64,000 nucleotides of DNA from UBA10649 sp963793105 (GCA_963793105.1 CAWBZB010000006.1:306358-370357), one strand, 5' to 3'; shown: positions 44,782 to 54,290, counted from the stretch's first letter. Program-made: numbers and translations. The notes: generated from the letters alone by a model not told the origin.

Positions 44782-46164
44782 TCAGTCCTGGGCGATGCGG
44801 TCGGCGCGCTCGATCTCCTTGCGCCGCAGGTACGCCTCGAGCCGCTCGGCGACCTCGGGGCTCGACGGGAGGTCGAACGCGGCGGTGGTGACCGCCCCCA
44901 GGTCGGCGCGGTAGTCGTGCCCGCGGCTCTCGAACAGGCCCGGCTTGACGTTCGTCGCGAACATCGTGTCCACGAATGCCTGCGCGAACGTGATCCCCGG
45001 CTTCCAGGTCATCTGCTCGGGGATGTTCCGCCCGCGGGTGCCGTCGGTGGGCAACCACGCCGGACGATGCAGCAGCAGGGCGGGCCGGAAGCGGACCACC
45101 GGGTCGCCGTCGTGCTCGAGGAACCACACACGCGGACGGGGAGAGGGCATCGCGTCCGGCAGCTGCTCGGGTCGGTCGACCGTGTACGACTCGCCCGCGC
45201 AGCGCTCGTGGAACTGATCGGCCACCTCGCCGCCGGGGGTGCCCACCCACAGGGCGGCGGCGATCCCGTAGCGGTCGAGGTCGACGGATCCGCCGGGGAC
45301 GGCCGCCTGCTGGACCTTCGCGCCCAGGCTCTCGCCGTAGAGCAGGAGCCGAGGCCGTTGCGTCCGGGTGCGCAGCTCTTCGTGGATCGCGTCCAGGAGC
45401 AGCCGCTGGGTGTGCGCCGCCAGCGCCACCCGGTTCATCGAGAGGAAGGACGGCAGCAGTCCGTAGCCGACCGCGACGGCAGCACTGTCGCCGCGCGTGA
45501 GCACCTCGAGGATGTCGACGGGGAACGAGTTGGCGTAGCCGCTGCCGGCCGGGGCCTGGATCAGCAGGTGCGCGCGGTCGAAGGCGCCGGTGCGCCGCAG
45601 CTCCGCCATCGCGAGGCCGACTCGCTGCTCGGGCGTGCTGGCCGCGTCGAATCCGACGAAGACGCGGACCGGGGTGTTCACCGGAACAAGGCCCGACACC
45701 TCGCGGATTCCGGCCTCGTCCGCGGCCGAACCGACGAAGCGGGCGCCCTCGCGGCCGAGCTCAGCCACCGTCACCACCGAGCCGGGTCCGCCGGACACCT
45801 CCGCGTCTGCCGGGGGCGTCGCGAAGCCCGGGTCCAGACCGCGGCCCTCCTCCACCATCCCGCCGATGAAGCGCTGCGCCGCGGCGGTACCGGCCATGGC
45901 GAGGCCGCCGACGAGGCCGGCGCCCGCCAGGACGGGTGGGGCGCTGGTCACCGGACCGCGTCCGCGGCCGGTCGCGGCACCCAGCAGCGACAGTCCGACC
46001 CCCGTCTTCACGCCGGCAGCCGCGCCCACCAGCCCGCCGACCACGACGGGGAACGCCGCGCGCACCTTGCCGGGCCACGGCACCAGCGTCGGGCCGCGCG
46101 AGGCGAGGGCCACCGCGCCGCCGACGGCGAGTCCGGCGGCCAGACCGATCGCGGCGGGCTTCAT
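44782..46164 (-). CDS. alpha/beta-hydrolase family membrane protein (Abhydrolase_9-like)
   Basis: The N-terminal about 100 residues are hydrophobic and Gly/Ala-rich with three or four membrane spans. The soluble C-terminal part contains LLLYGESLGAK, a nucleophile elbow (G-E-S-L-G) with Ser as nucleophile, and WFLEHDGDPVVRF with a candidate acid/His region. This layout matches the actinobacterial alpha/beta-hydrolase family that combines an integral membrane segment with a lipase-like domain. The substrate is unknown. It starts 3 bp after the ndk stop and lies between ndk and mreB. Confidence 0.83.
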   Translation of the reverse strand: MKPAAIGLAAGLAVGGAVALASRGPTLVPWPGKVRAAFPVVVGGLVGAAAGVKTGVGLSLLGAATGRGRGPVTSAPPVLAGAGLVGGLAMAGTAAAQRFIGGMVEEGRGLDPGFATPPADAEVSGGPGSVVTVAELGREGARFVGSAADEAGIREVSGLVPVNTPVRVFVGFDAASTPEQRVGLAMAELRRTGAFDRAHLLIQAPAGSGYANSFPVDILEVLTRGDSAAVAVGYGLLPSFLSMNRVALAAHTQRLLLDAIHEELRTRTQRPRLLLYGESLGAKVQQAAVPGGSVDLDRYGIAAALWVGTPGGEVADQFHERCAGESYTVDRPEQLPDAMPSPRPRVWFLEHDGDPVVRFRPALLLHRPAWLPTDGTRGRNIPEQMTWKPGITFAQAFVDTMFATNVKPGLFESRGHDYRADLGAVTTAAFDLPSSPEVAERLEAYLRRKEIERADRIAQD

Positions 46165-46167
46165 CGA

Positions 46168-46578
46168 CTAGCCCAGGCCCGGGAAGAACAGGGCGATCTC
46201 GCGGGCGGCCGACTCCGGGGAGTCCGAGCCGTGGGTCACGTTGTTCTGCATCTCCGTCGCGAGGTCGCCGCGAATGGTTCCAGGGGCTGCATTCGCGGGA
46301 TTGGTCGCGCCCATCATCGAGCGCCAGGACAGGATCGCGTCCGGGCCCTCGACGACCGCGGCGACGAGCGGGCCGCTGGTGATGAAGTCGACGAGATCGG
46401 CGAAGAACGGCTTGTCCTTGTGCTCGCCGTAGTGCGCCTCGGCCACCTCGCGCGGCAGGACCCGCTGCTCCAGCGCGGCGAGGCGGTAGCCCTTGCGCTC
46501 GATCCGGCCGAGGACCTCTCCGACGAGGCCGCGGGCCACGCCGTCGGGCTTGATGAGGACGAGGGTGCGCTCGGACAC
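46168..46578 (-). CDS. ndk: Nucleoside diphosphate kinase
   Basis: At 136 residues it is typical in length. TLVLIKPDGVARGLVGEVLGR, HYGEHKDKPFF and the active-site NNVTHGSDSPESAAREI (His receives the phosphate) are all conserved. It equalises nucleoside triphosphate pools. The GTG start has AAGGAG 6 nt upstream. Position between the DUF4233/folC genes and mreB is the standard actinobacterial order. Confidence 0.98.
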   Translation of the reverse strand: MSERTLVLIKPDGVARGLVGEVLGRIERKGYRLAALEQRVLPREVAEAHYGEHKDKPFFADLVDFITSGPLVAAVVEGPDAILSWRSMMGATNPANAAPGTIRGDLATEMQNNVTHGSDSPESAAREIALFFPGLG

Positions 46579-46639
46579 GGATTCTCCTTGGGTGACGGGG
46601 CACCGCCTTGCGATGCGCCGTCATCCTAACGAGCCGGGA

Positions 46640-46978
46640 CTACTGACCGTCCTCGGCCTGCGCGCGCAAAGCGTCCACCCGACGCCCGTTGTGGATGGCC
46701 AGCCACCACAGGATGACGAAGATGACGCCCACGATCAGCATCGTCCACCCGACGACCACGCTGGTCGCGAGGACGAGGCCCTGCAGGACCCAGCCCAGCG
46801 TGAGGCCCCACCGGCGGCCGAGGGTGCCGATCGCGGCGATGAGCATCGCCATGAGGACCAGCCCCGCGGTCCACGCCAGGGCGGTGTTCGAGACCGAGCC
46901 GTTGGAGGCGGCCAGCGACGTCGCGAGGAACACGACGATGGCCTCGATGGCGAGGACGGACGAGCACAGCACCCTCAT
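46640..46978 (-). CDS. DUF4233 small membrane protein
   Basis: Four hydrophobic segments fill the 112-residue product (VLCSSVLAIEAIVVFLATSLAA.. LGWVLQGLVLATSVVVGWTMLIVGVIFVILWWLAIHNGRRVD). A gene of this size and profile (DUF4233) regularly lies between folC and ndk in Actinobacteria. Its function is unknown. The start at ATG 46978 is 26 bp after the folC stop. Confidence 0.85.
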   Translation of the reverse strand: MRVLCSSVLAIEAIVVFLATSLAASNGSVSNTALAWTAGLVLMAMLIAAIGTLGRRWGLTLGWVLQGLVLATSVVVGWTMLIVGVIFVILWWLAIHNGRRVDALRAQAEDGQ

Positions 46979-47004
46979 GCCGTCACCCCGCTCACGCCCG
47001 CACC

Positions 47005-48348
47005 TCAGGCTTCCCCGACGAGCAGTCGCCGCGCATCGCCCACGAGGACGACCGATCCGGTGACGAGCACCCCCGCTCCCCCGTACTCGCCGGACTCCTC
47101 GGCGAGGGCGGTCGCGCGGTCGAGTGCCTCCGGGAGCTCGGGCTCGACGAACACCCGGTCGGGCCCGAACACCTCCTCGGCCACGGCAGCGAGCTCGGCG
47201 GCATCCGTGGCCCGGACCGACGACGGCTGGGTGATGACGACGCGGTGCAGGCACGGCTCGAGCGCCACCAGGATGCCCAGCGCGTCCTTGTCCGACAGGA
47301 CGCCGACGACGCCGACCAGCGACGAGAAGTCGAAGGAGTCGTCGATCGCGCGCGCGAGCGCGGCGGCCCCGTGCGGGTTGTGCGCCGCGTCGACGATGAT
47401 CGTGGGGCTGCGTCGGACGACCTCGAGGCGACCCGGCGAGGTCACGGTGGCGAAGCCGGCGCGCACGAGGTCGGCCTCGAGGGGGCCGGCGCCGCCGAGG
47501 AACGCCTCGGCCGCCGCCAGGGCGACGGCGGCGTTGTGCGCCTGGTGCTCGCCGAACAGCGGGAGGAAGACGTCGTCGTAGGCGGCGTTCAGTCCGCGCA
47601 GTGCCAGCACTTGGCCACCCACGGCGACCCCGCGACCCGCCACCCCGAACTCCAGGCCCTCGCGGGCGACCACGGCATCGACCACGGCGACCCGCTCGAG
47701 GAGCACCTCCGCTGCCTCGAGGTCCTGCTGACCGATGACCGCGATGGAACCGGGCTTGATGATCCCGGCCTTCTCGCGGGCGATGTCTACGAGGCTCTCG
47801 CCGAGGTACTCGCGGTGGTCCAGCCCGATGGGCGTGACCACGGCCACGGCGCCGTGCGCGACGTTGGTGGAGTCCCAGCCGCCGCCGAGACCGACCTCGA
47901 CGATGGCCACGTCGACGGGCGCATCGGCGAACGCGGCGAACGCCAGCGCCGTCATGACCTCGAAGTAGGACAGCCGCACGCCTCCATCAGCGGTCGAATT
48001 GGCGTCGACCACGTCGACATACGGCGCGATCTCCTGCCAGGTGGCGAGCATGCGCTCGGCGGAGATCGGCTCGCCTTCGAGGCAGATGCGCTCACGGGGA
48101 TCGACGAGGTGCGGAGACGTGAACAGGCCCGTGCGCAGGCCGCACGAGCGCAGCAGGGACTCGATCATGCGGGCCGTCGAGCTCTTGCCGTTGGTTCCGG
48201 TGACGTGGATGACGGGGTAGGTCGCCTGCGGTTGTCCCAGCAGGTCGGTCACGGCGGCGATCCGGGCGAGGGTCGGCTCGATGACGTTCTCCGGCCATCG
48301 TTCCTCGAGGGCGGCCCAGAGGTCGGACAGCTGCTCGTCGGTCGTCAC
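47005..48348 (-). CDS. folC: Bifunctional folylpolyglutamate/dihydrofolate synthase
   Basis: The 447-residue ligase has the Mur-ligase-like ATP site HVTGTNGKSSTARM, then LFTSPHLVDPRERI, the VGLGGGWDSTNV loop and the C-terminal IVDAAHNPHGAAALA. It adds glutamate to dihydropteroate and folates. The GTG start at 48348 lies 6 nt after the -10-like TAGACT, so the mRNA is probably leaderless. Palindrome P4 lies 30 nt upstream. In many Actinobacteria folC directly follows valS on the same strand; here valS points the other way. Confidence 0.95.
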   Translation of the reverse strand: MTTDEQLSDLWAALEERWPENVIEPTLARIAAVTDLLGQPQATYPVIHVTGTNGKSSTARMIESLLRSCGLRTGLFTSPHLVDPRERICLEGEPISAERMLATWQEIAPYVDVVDANSTADGGVRLSYFEVMTALAFAAFADAPVDVAIVEVGLGGGWDSTNVAHGAVAVVTPIGLDHREYLGESLVDIAREKAGIIKPGSIAVIGQQDLEAAEVLLERVAVVDAVVAREGLEFGVAGRGVAVGGQVLALRGLNAAYDDVFLPLFGEHQAHNAAVALAAAEAFLGGAGPLEADLVRAGFATVTSPGRLEVVRRSPTIIVDAAHNPHGAAALARAIDDSFDFSSLVGVVGVLSDKDALGILVALEPCLHRVVITQPSSVRATDAAELAAVAEEVFGPDRVFVEPELPEALDRATALAEESGEYGGAGVLVTGSVVLVGDARRLLVGEA

Positions 48349-48354
48349 CCGCGG

Positions 48355-48360
48355 AGTCTA
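48355..48360 (-). promoter_or_regulatory. -10 box of folC
   Basis: TAGACT followed by CCGCGG and GTG is the spacing expected for a leaderless transcript. P4 occupies the -20 to -80 region, where a -35 element would be expected. Confidence 0.5.
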
Positions 48361-48377
48361 CGGGTGCCCCCACCCCC

Positions 48378-48439
48378 CGCGAGTGGCCAGTTGTTGCTGC
48401 GTGAGCGCAGCGAACTGCAGCAACAACTGGCCACTCGCG
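48378..48439. repeat. palindromic repeat P4 (GAGTGGCCA family) between folC and valS
   Basis: Perfect 23-bp arms beginning CGCGAGTGGCCAGTTGTTGC enclose the same 16-base loop as P3. The stem carries T-A where P3 has G-C, a compensatory change. Here the element separates two divergent genes, so it cannot be a plain read-through terminator for both. Confidence 0.94.
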
Positions 48440-48489
48440 AGAAAGGACGGTGGGCGGGCGGGGTGGACGGGCACCTCGTGGCGGGCAAA

Positions 48490-48495
48490 TAGGAT
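48490..48495 (+). promoter_or_regulatory. -10 box of valS
   Basis: TAGGAT lies 8 nt upstream of ATG 48504, again consistent with a leaderless or nearly leaderless transcript. The -35 region is G-rich and shows no clear match. Confidence 0.5.
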
Positions 48496-48503
48496 TGCGC
48501 CCC

Positions 48504-51074
48504 ATGAGCGCCAACCGCCTGCCGGACAAGCCCACCCTCGACGGCATCGAGGCCACGTGGGCGCAGGTATGGGAGGAGCAGGGCACCTACCGGTTCGACC
48601 GGACGAAGACCCGCGACCAGGTGTTCTCCATCGACACTCCCCCGCCGACGGTGAGCGGCTCGCTCCACGTCGGTCACGTCTTCTCGTACACCCACACCGA
48701 CTGCATCGCCCGCTACAAGCGCATGCGCGGCTTCGAGGTGTTCTACCCGATGGGCTGGGACGACAACGGCCTGCCCACCGAGCGCCGCGTGCAGAACTAC
48801 TACGGCGTGCGCTGCGACCCGAGCCTGCCCTACGACCCCGGCTTCGCGCCGCCGGCCGAGCCCGACGCGAAGCGCCAGATCCCCATCTCCCGCAAGAACT
48901 TCGTCGAGCTGTGCGAGCGGCTCACGGTCGAGGACGAGGTCGTGTTCGAGGAGCTCTGGCGTCGACTGGGCCTGTCCATCGACTGGACGCAGACCTACCA
49001 GACCATCGATGCCAACGCCCAGCGCGTGAGCCAGCTGGCGTTCCTGCGCAACCTCGCCCGCGGCGAGGCGTACCAGTCCGAGGCGCCGACCCTCTGGGAC
49101 GTCACCTTCCGCACGGCCGTGGCACAGGCCGAGCTCGAGGACCGCGAGCGACCCGGCGCGTACTACCGCATCGGCTTCCCCACCACGGTCGACCCCGACA
49201 CCAGGATCTTCATCGAGACCACCCGACCCGAGCTGCTGGCCGCATGCGTCGCACTCGTCGCGCACCCGGACGACGAGCGCTACCAGCCGCTCTTCGGCTC
49301 GACGGTGCGCACGCCGGCGTTCGGCGTGGAGATCCCGGTCGTCGCGCATCACCTCGCCGACCCGGAGAAGGGCTCGGGCATCGCGATGATCTGCACCTTC
49401 GGCGACCTGACCGACGTGACCTGGTGGCGCGAGCTGCAGCTCCCCACCCGACCCATCATCGGCTGGGACGGGCGCATCCTGCCCGACGTGCCGGAGTGGA
49501 TCACGTCCGACGCGGGCCAGGAGTACTACGCCCTCCTCGCCGGGGCCACCAGCCACACGGCCAAGGAGCGCATGGTCGACATCCTCACGTCCGCCGGGGA
49601 CCTGGTGGGCGAGCCGAAGCCCATCACGCACCCGGTCAAGTTCTTCGAGAAGGGCGACAAGCCGCTCGAGATCGTGACGACCCGCCAGTGGTACATCACC
49701 AACGGCGGACGCGAGCCCGGACTGCGCGAGGAGCTGGTCGAGCGCGGTCGCCAGCTGAACTGGCATCCGCCGCACATGCAGGTGCGCTACGAGAACTGGG
49801 TCGAGGGGCTCAACGGGGACTGGCTGATCTCGCGCCAGCGGTTCTTCGGCGTGCCGCTCCCGCTGTGGTACCCCCTCGACGAGGCCGGCATGCCGGTGTA
49901 CGACGCCCCGATCATCCCGGCCGAGGACTCGCTGCCGATCGACCCGAGCAGCGACGTCCCCCCGGGGTTCACCGAGGCGCAGCGCGGCGCGGCGGGCGGT
50001 TTCATGGGCGATCCGGACGTGATGGACACCTGGGCCACGAGCTCGCTCAGCCCGCAGATCGCCGGCGGCTGGGAGCGAGACCCCGACCTGTGGGGCCGTG
50101 TCTTCCCCATGGACCTGCGCCCGCAGGCGCACGAGATCATCCGCACCTGGCTGTTCTCCTCCGTCGTGCGCGCGCACCTCGAGGAGAAGTGCCTGCCCTG
50201 GACCGACGCCGCCATCTCCGGCTGGATCCTTGACCCGGACCGCAAGAAGATGGCCAAGTCCAAGGGCAACGTCGTGACGCCAGCCGCACTGCTCGACGAG
50301 TACAGCTCGGATGCGCTGCGCTACTGGGCGTCCTCGGCCCGACCCGGCACCGACACCGCCTTCGACATCGGGCAGATGAAGATCGGCCGCCGCCTGGCGA
50401 TCAAGATCCTCAACGCCAGCAAGTTCGCGCTCGCCCTGGAGGTGCGCGAGGACGACGCCGCCGTCACCGACCCGCTGGACCGCGCACTGCTGGCCCGCCT
50501 CGCCTCGACCGTGCGGCAGGCCACCGAGGCGTTCGAGGACTACAACTACGCTCGCGCGCTCGAGCTCGCCGAGACGTTCTTCTGGAACTTCACCGACGAC
50601 TACGTCGAGCTGGTCAAGGACCGCGCCTACGGCGGTCGTGGCGACGCGGCGGCCGCCTCCGTGAAGGCGACGCTCGCGACGGCGTTGAGCGTCCAGCTGC
50701 GCCTGTTCGCCCCGTTCCTGCCGTTCACGACCGAGGAGGTCTGGTCGTGGTGGCAGGAGGGATCGGTCCATCGGCAGGCGTGGCCCGAGGCCGACGCCCT
50801 CACGGCGCTCGCCGGCGACGCGGACCCCGCGCTGATCGACGACGTGGCGGCGGTGCTGACGGGCGTGCGCAAGGCCAAGTCCGAGGTGAAGGCGTCGATG
50901 CGCGCCGACGTGGAGACGGCCACCGTGGCCTGCCCCGCGGCGCAGGCGGCTCGCCTTCGGCTGGCGGTGGAGGATCTGCGGGCGGCCGGACGGATCGCCG
51001 ACCTCGCCATCACGGAGGCCGACGGCCCGATGCAGATCGTGGCCGTCCTGGCCGAGGTCGACAAGCCGGCCTGA
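48504..51074 (+). CDS. valS: Valyl-tRNA synthetase
   Basis: The 856-residue class I synthetase has the HIGH motif as TVSGSLHVGHVFSY and the KMSKS loop as KKMAKSKGNVVTP. The CP1 editing domain carries TTRPELLAACVALVAHPDD. The anticodon-binding domain and a shortened C-terminal coiled-coil arm complete it. It charges tRNA-Val and clears mischarged Thr. WDDNGLPTERRVQNYYGVRCDP is typical of this synthetase. No T-box leader is visible. It is transcribed alone and convergently to the small gene at 51094. Confidence 0.97.
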   Translation: MSANRLPDKPTLDGIEATWAQVWEEQGTYRFDRTKTRDQVFSIDTPPPTVSGSLHVGHVFSYTHTDCIARYKRMRGFEVFYPMGWDDNGLPTERRVQNYYGVRCDPSLPYDPGFAPPAEPDAKRQIPISRKNFVELCERLTVEDEVVFEELWRRLGLSIDWTQTYQTIDANAQRVSQLAFLRNLARGEAYQSEAPTLWDVTFRTAVAQAELEDRERPGAYYRIGFPTTVDPDTRIFIETTRPELLAACVALVAHPDDERYQPLFGSTVRTPAFGVEIPVVAHHLADPEKGSGIAMICTFGDLTDVTWWRELQLPTRPIIGWDGRILPDVPEWITSDAGQEYYALLAGATSHTAKERMVDILTSAGDLVGEPKPITHPVKFFEKGDKPLEIVTTRQWYITNGGREPGLREELVERGRQLNWHPPHMQVRYENWVEGLNGDWLISRQRFFGVPLPLWYPLDEAGMPVYDAPIIPAEDSLPIDPSSDVPPGFTEAQRGAAGGFMGDPDVMDTWATSSLSPQIAGGWERDPDLWGRVFPMDLRPQAHEIIRTWLFSSVVRAHLEEKCLPWTDAAISGWILDPDRKKMAKSKGNVVTPAALLDEYSSDALRYWASSARPGTDTAFDIGQMKIGRRLAIKILNASKFALALEVREDDAAVTDPLDRALLARLASTVRQATEAFEDYNYARALELAETFFWNFTDDYVELVKDRAYGGRGDAAAASVKATLATALSVQLRLFAPFLPFTTEEVWSWWQEGSVHRQAWPEADALTALAGDADPALIDDVAAVLTGVRKAKSEVKASMRADVETATVACPAAQAARLRLAVEDLRAAGRIADLAITEADGPMQIVAVLAEVDKPA

Positions 51075-51093
51075 GTGCCGGGCTTCGCGCCCG

Positions 51094-51435
51094 TCAGGTG
51101 TCGAGGTTGTCGAGCTCGCGAAGCATGCCGAGGGTCTCCTCGTCGCGTGCCGACGCATCCGGTTCCGGCTCGGCCTTGGGGGCCGGCGCCGGTCTGGCGG
51201 CGGCGGGCGGCGGCACGTCCGACCCGAGCTCGGGCGCGTACATCCGGACGAGATCGAGCTTCTCCTGCGTACCGTTGCCCGACGCGGCGTCACCCGCGCC
51301 GACCGCCAGCTCGGGGGCGGTGTCGGCCAGCCGGGATCCCGGCGAGCCCGCGGCCGAGAACCACTCCGGCGTCTGAGTCGTCGCGAGCGGGAACGACGCG
51401 TCGTCGACGGCGACGGCCAGCTGCTCGAGCGTCAA
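51094..51435 (-). CDS. hypothetical protein, last gene of the GspE/PilT-like cluster
   Basis: I do not recognise this protein. The 113-residue frame given here starts at TTG 51435 (LTLEQLAVAVDDASFPLATT). It continues open upstream as SKDHDALTASAYALFALQQP, behind GGAGGAGGGG, but the codon at the ideal start is ATC, not ATG; a base error there or a rare start is possible. The middle is Ala/Pro-rich and the C-terminus acidic (EEETLGMLRELDNLDT-like). It follows the TadZ-like gene on the same strand and faces valS. Confidence 0.55.
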   Translation of the reverse strand: MTLEQLAVAVDDASFPLATTQTPEWFSAAGSPGSRLADTAPELAVGAGDAASGNGTQEKLDLVRMYAPELGSDVPPPAAARPAPAPKAEPEPDASARDEETLGMLRELDNLDT

Positions 51436-51546
51436 CGGCTGCTGCAGCGCGAAGAGCGCGTAGGCGGACGCGGTCAGCGCGTCATGGTCCTTGCTGATGG
51501 CTTCCCCTCCTCCTCGACTGCATCCCAGCGATGGGTCGCGGCAGCA

Positions 51547-53611
51547 CTACCGGCCGAACCGGCCACGACGACCTCCGCCCTCGGCGACGTCGTCGTCCGA
51601 CTGCGGTGCAGCCGCGCCGATGGGCGTCACGGAGGCGAGCGGGGCCCCGTCGGTCCAGGCTGAGTCGCCGCGCGCGGGATTCCATTCGGCGAGCACCCGG
51701 CTCGGCAGGCAGGCACGAGCGAGCTGGTTGTACGACGGCCCGACCAGCGGGTGGTCCAGGAGCGCGGCCATGCGCTGGCGGTTGGTCGCGGTCAGCACGT
51801 CCTTGGTCGCCAGGGGCACGACGCCCACGACGGGAACGCCGAGCCCGGCCGCCAGGACCTGGTCGCGCTCCATGCCGACGTTCGCGACGGACTGGTTGAC
51901 GATGATGCCGATCTTCTCGCGCGGAACACCGAGCCCGGACTCGTCCTCGGGCGCGGTGATCTCACGCAGCGCCCGCGCCATCCCCTGCACCGCCGTCGAC
52001 GCCAGCGTCGTGACGAAGAGCACCTCGTCGGCCTCGACCAGGGCGACGTCGGCGATGAGCGGATCGAGGTACTGGACGCTGGTGTCCATGATGACGACGT
52101 CATACATGCGCTTGAGGCTGCGGATGATCGTGCGGTAGAAGTCCGGGCCCACGGTCTCTGCCGTGCGGGGCCGGATCGGCGCGAGGAGCGTGTCGATACG
52201 CAAGCCCCTCTGCATGCACGAGGTTGCTGGCGATGCAGTCCTCGGACCAGACCGGCTGCGCACGGATGTTCAGCGCCGTCGGCATGAACTTGCCGATCAG
52301 CGAGGCGACCTGACCGTCGCGGGTGTCGAGGTCGACGACCACGACCGAGAGCGGCCGCCCTGCCTCCTGCGAGGCGCGGGCGATCGATCCGCCGAGCAGG
52401 ACCGACGCCGTCGACTTGCCGGAACCGCCCTTGCTCGAGGTGACCGTGATGGTGACCTGGCCGGGGAGCACGGGTCGGTTCAGGAGCTCCAGGGATGCCG
52501 ACGCCGGGTACTCGGCCGCGCTCTTGGTGCTCGCGCCTTCGTCTCCCTGGTCGCTGATGCGCGGAAGCGGCGGCCTCCCCCAGCCGGCCTCGTCGACGGT
52601 GGTGACGTCGGCCGACGGCAGCGGGTCGGCGGCGGCCGGCGCGGTCGGTGCGGCCTCCTCGTCCCGGGTCTCGGTGTCCTCCTCGTCGTACTCCGACGTC
52701 GAGTCCGCCTGGCTCTCGTCGAACTCCTCGACCTGGAGATCCTCGATCTGCTGGATCTCGTCGAGGAGGTCCTCGCCCCGCTCCTCGGACACCTCGGCGG
52801 CCGGCTCGGGCTCCGGCTCGGATGCGACGAACTCCGGCTCAGGCTCCGGCTCAGGCTCCGGCTCCGGCTCGGGGGCGGCCGGCTCCGGCTCCGATGCGAC
52901 GAACTCCGGCTCAGGCTCCGGCTCGGGCTCCGGCTCGGGGGCGGCCGGCTCCGGCTCCGATGCGACGAACTCCGGCTCGGGCTCCGGCTCGGGGGCGGCC
53001 GGCTCCGGCTCCTCGACCGGGAGGGCCGGCACGAGATTGAGCTCGGGCGTGGGATGGTCGGGCGGCGCTGACGGAAGGGGTCCACCGGACCAGATCGAGG
53101 GCCGGCCCCCCGCCTCGCGGTAGAGCGGCACATCGACGTCTCCGGACCACTCCTCGGGGAACGCGAGTTCCGCACCGAGCTCCTGGCGCAGCGCGTCGAG
53201 GACAGCGCGACCGCTCTCGTCCGCGGGGAGCGTGCTGTAGCTCATGGCCCGAGCGCCGAGCCCCTGGGCCTCGGCCGCCGCCGCGATCAGAGCCTCGAAC
53301 CGAGGGAAGAGCTCGGGGCGCCACACGGCGACGAAGACCCGCGCACCGGCGTTCGCCATGGCCACCACGGCACGCGCCGTCTGCTCCAGTTCGGGCAGGT
53401 CGCCGTCCGACCCCTCCAGCAGCGAATCCGAGAACACGAGGATGCGCGAGTGCTGATCGAGGCGTCCTCCGGACAGTGCGTCCCACATCGCGGAGATGGA
53501 TGGCTGGCGCTCCTGCAGCACCCATGACACTTCCTGCTCGGCGAGGAGATCGTGCAGCGCGCGCTCCGCGACGACGATGACGCCGGGCGTGGGCATGCGC
53601 GAGATGGTCAC
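51547..53611 (-). CDS. TadZ/CpaE-like ParA-family ATPase with Pro-Glu repeat linker, frame broken by one base
   Basis: After correction the protein has 687 residues. Residues 1-160 form a receiver-like domain (VIVVAERALHDLLAEQEVSW, ILVFSDSLLEG). About 70 residues of Pro-Glu repeats and an acidic stretch follow. The C-terminal ATPase has a deviant Walker A (TSSKGGSGKST), VVVVDLDTRDG and MYDVVIMDTSVQYLDP. One extra C in CCCC (52205-52208) splits it after SNLVHAEG. TadZ/CpaE proteins place Tad pili at the cell pole; here the partners are GspE/PilT-like proteins instead. GTG 53611 has GAGGAGG upstream; a GATAAT box lies near 53637-53642. Confidence 0.82.
52800..53012 (-). repeat. tandem Pro-Glu coding repeat within the TadZ-like gene
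   Basis: Three successive units encode AAPEPEPEPEFVASEPEP with a growing number of EP pairs (2, 4 and 5 as read). The DNA is nearly identical between units. Copy-number change by slippage or recombination is likely, which would alter linker length between the receiver-like and ATPase domains. Confidence 0.88.
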
Positions 53612-53772
53612 GTCCGCATACCTCCTCGCCGCCCCTGATTATCCATGCGATGCGAGCCGCCTTCGCCGCCCAAAGCTTTCGTTGTCAGCCTACCTTCGGT
53701 GCCACGAGGCGTCCCCGCGAGAACACCAGCATGACCCTGTATTCGGGCAATGACTGCGGCTATATCCGAAAT

Positions 53773-54290
53773 CTATCCCGGCAGAGCGTCGGGGCCGCCC
53801 AGGATGAATGCGCGCCGTGCGTCGTTGTCGCGGGACAGGATTCCGGAGATGGCGATCGGAGTCGACGTCACGGTGAGCGAGCTGCGGTTCTGGACGGCAC
53901 GGGTGGACGGTGCCGACGGCGGACCGACCGCGTCACGGTCCGGATCACCCAGACGGCCGACGGAGCCCTCCGCCAGCAGCCGGATGCCGATGTCGAAGAC
54001 CTGGGTCGCCATGCCCTCGGCCTCCAGGACCGACTCCTTGAAGAACGGGCTGGACATGTCGTCGTCGACCGTCCCGATCCGGGCGATGAGCTCTTCCTGG
54101 TCGACCTGGGCGAAGACGGATGGCTTGCCGGTCGACTCGGGGTGGGCACCCTCGGTGAAGACACTCAGTGGGTCTTCTTCGCCTGTCACACCAACCACCC
54201 GCCCGCGACGAGGCCGCGACCGCGGCCGCCACCAGAGTAGCCCTGCGCGAGGCCGGGGGCGCGGACGAGCGGCTCACGGTTGGCGCTCAA
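53773..54290 (-). CDS. hypothetical protein of the GspE/PilT-like cluster, frame probably broken by one base
   Basis: I do not recognise this protein. The visible C-terminal 138 residues include TGEEDPLSVFTEGAHPESTGKPSV, VDDDMSSPFFKESVLEAEG and LTVTSTPIAISGILSRDN. I extend it upstream to TTG 54290, which has AAGGAG 5 nt before it and overlaps the previous stop, because that frame encodes SANREPLVRAPGLAQGYSGG. A missing G in the GGG at 54198-54200 would join them into 172 codons. Without the correction the shorter form starts at GTG 54198. There is no membrane helix or signal peptide. Confidence 0.55.

Noticed and set aside
48349..48503. T-box or other amino-acid riboswitch upstream of valS (and of leuS)
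   Set aside because: The valS leader is essentially absent (start 8 nt after the -10 box) and no T-box sequence or specifier stem is seen upstream of either gene.
53945..54277. separate 110-residue Arg-rich gene on the minus strand
   Set aside because: Its codon pattern and Arg/Ala/Ser-rich product are typical of an out-of-frame reading of the neighbouring hypothetical gene, which explains the same DNA better with one base restored.
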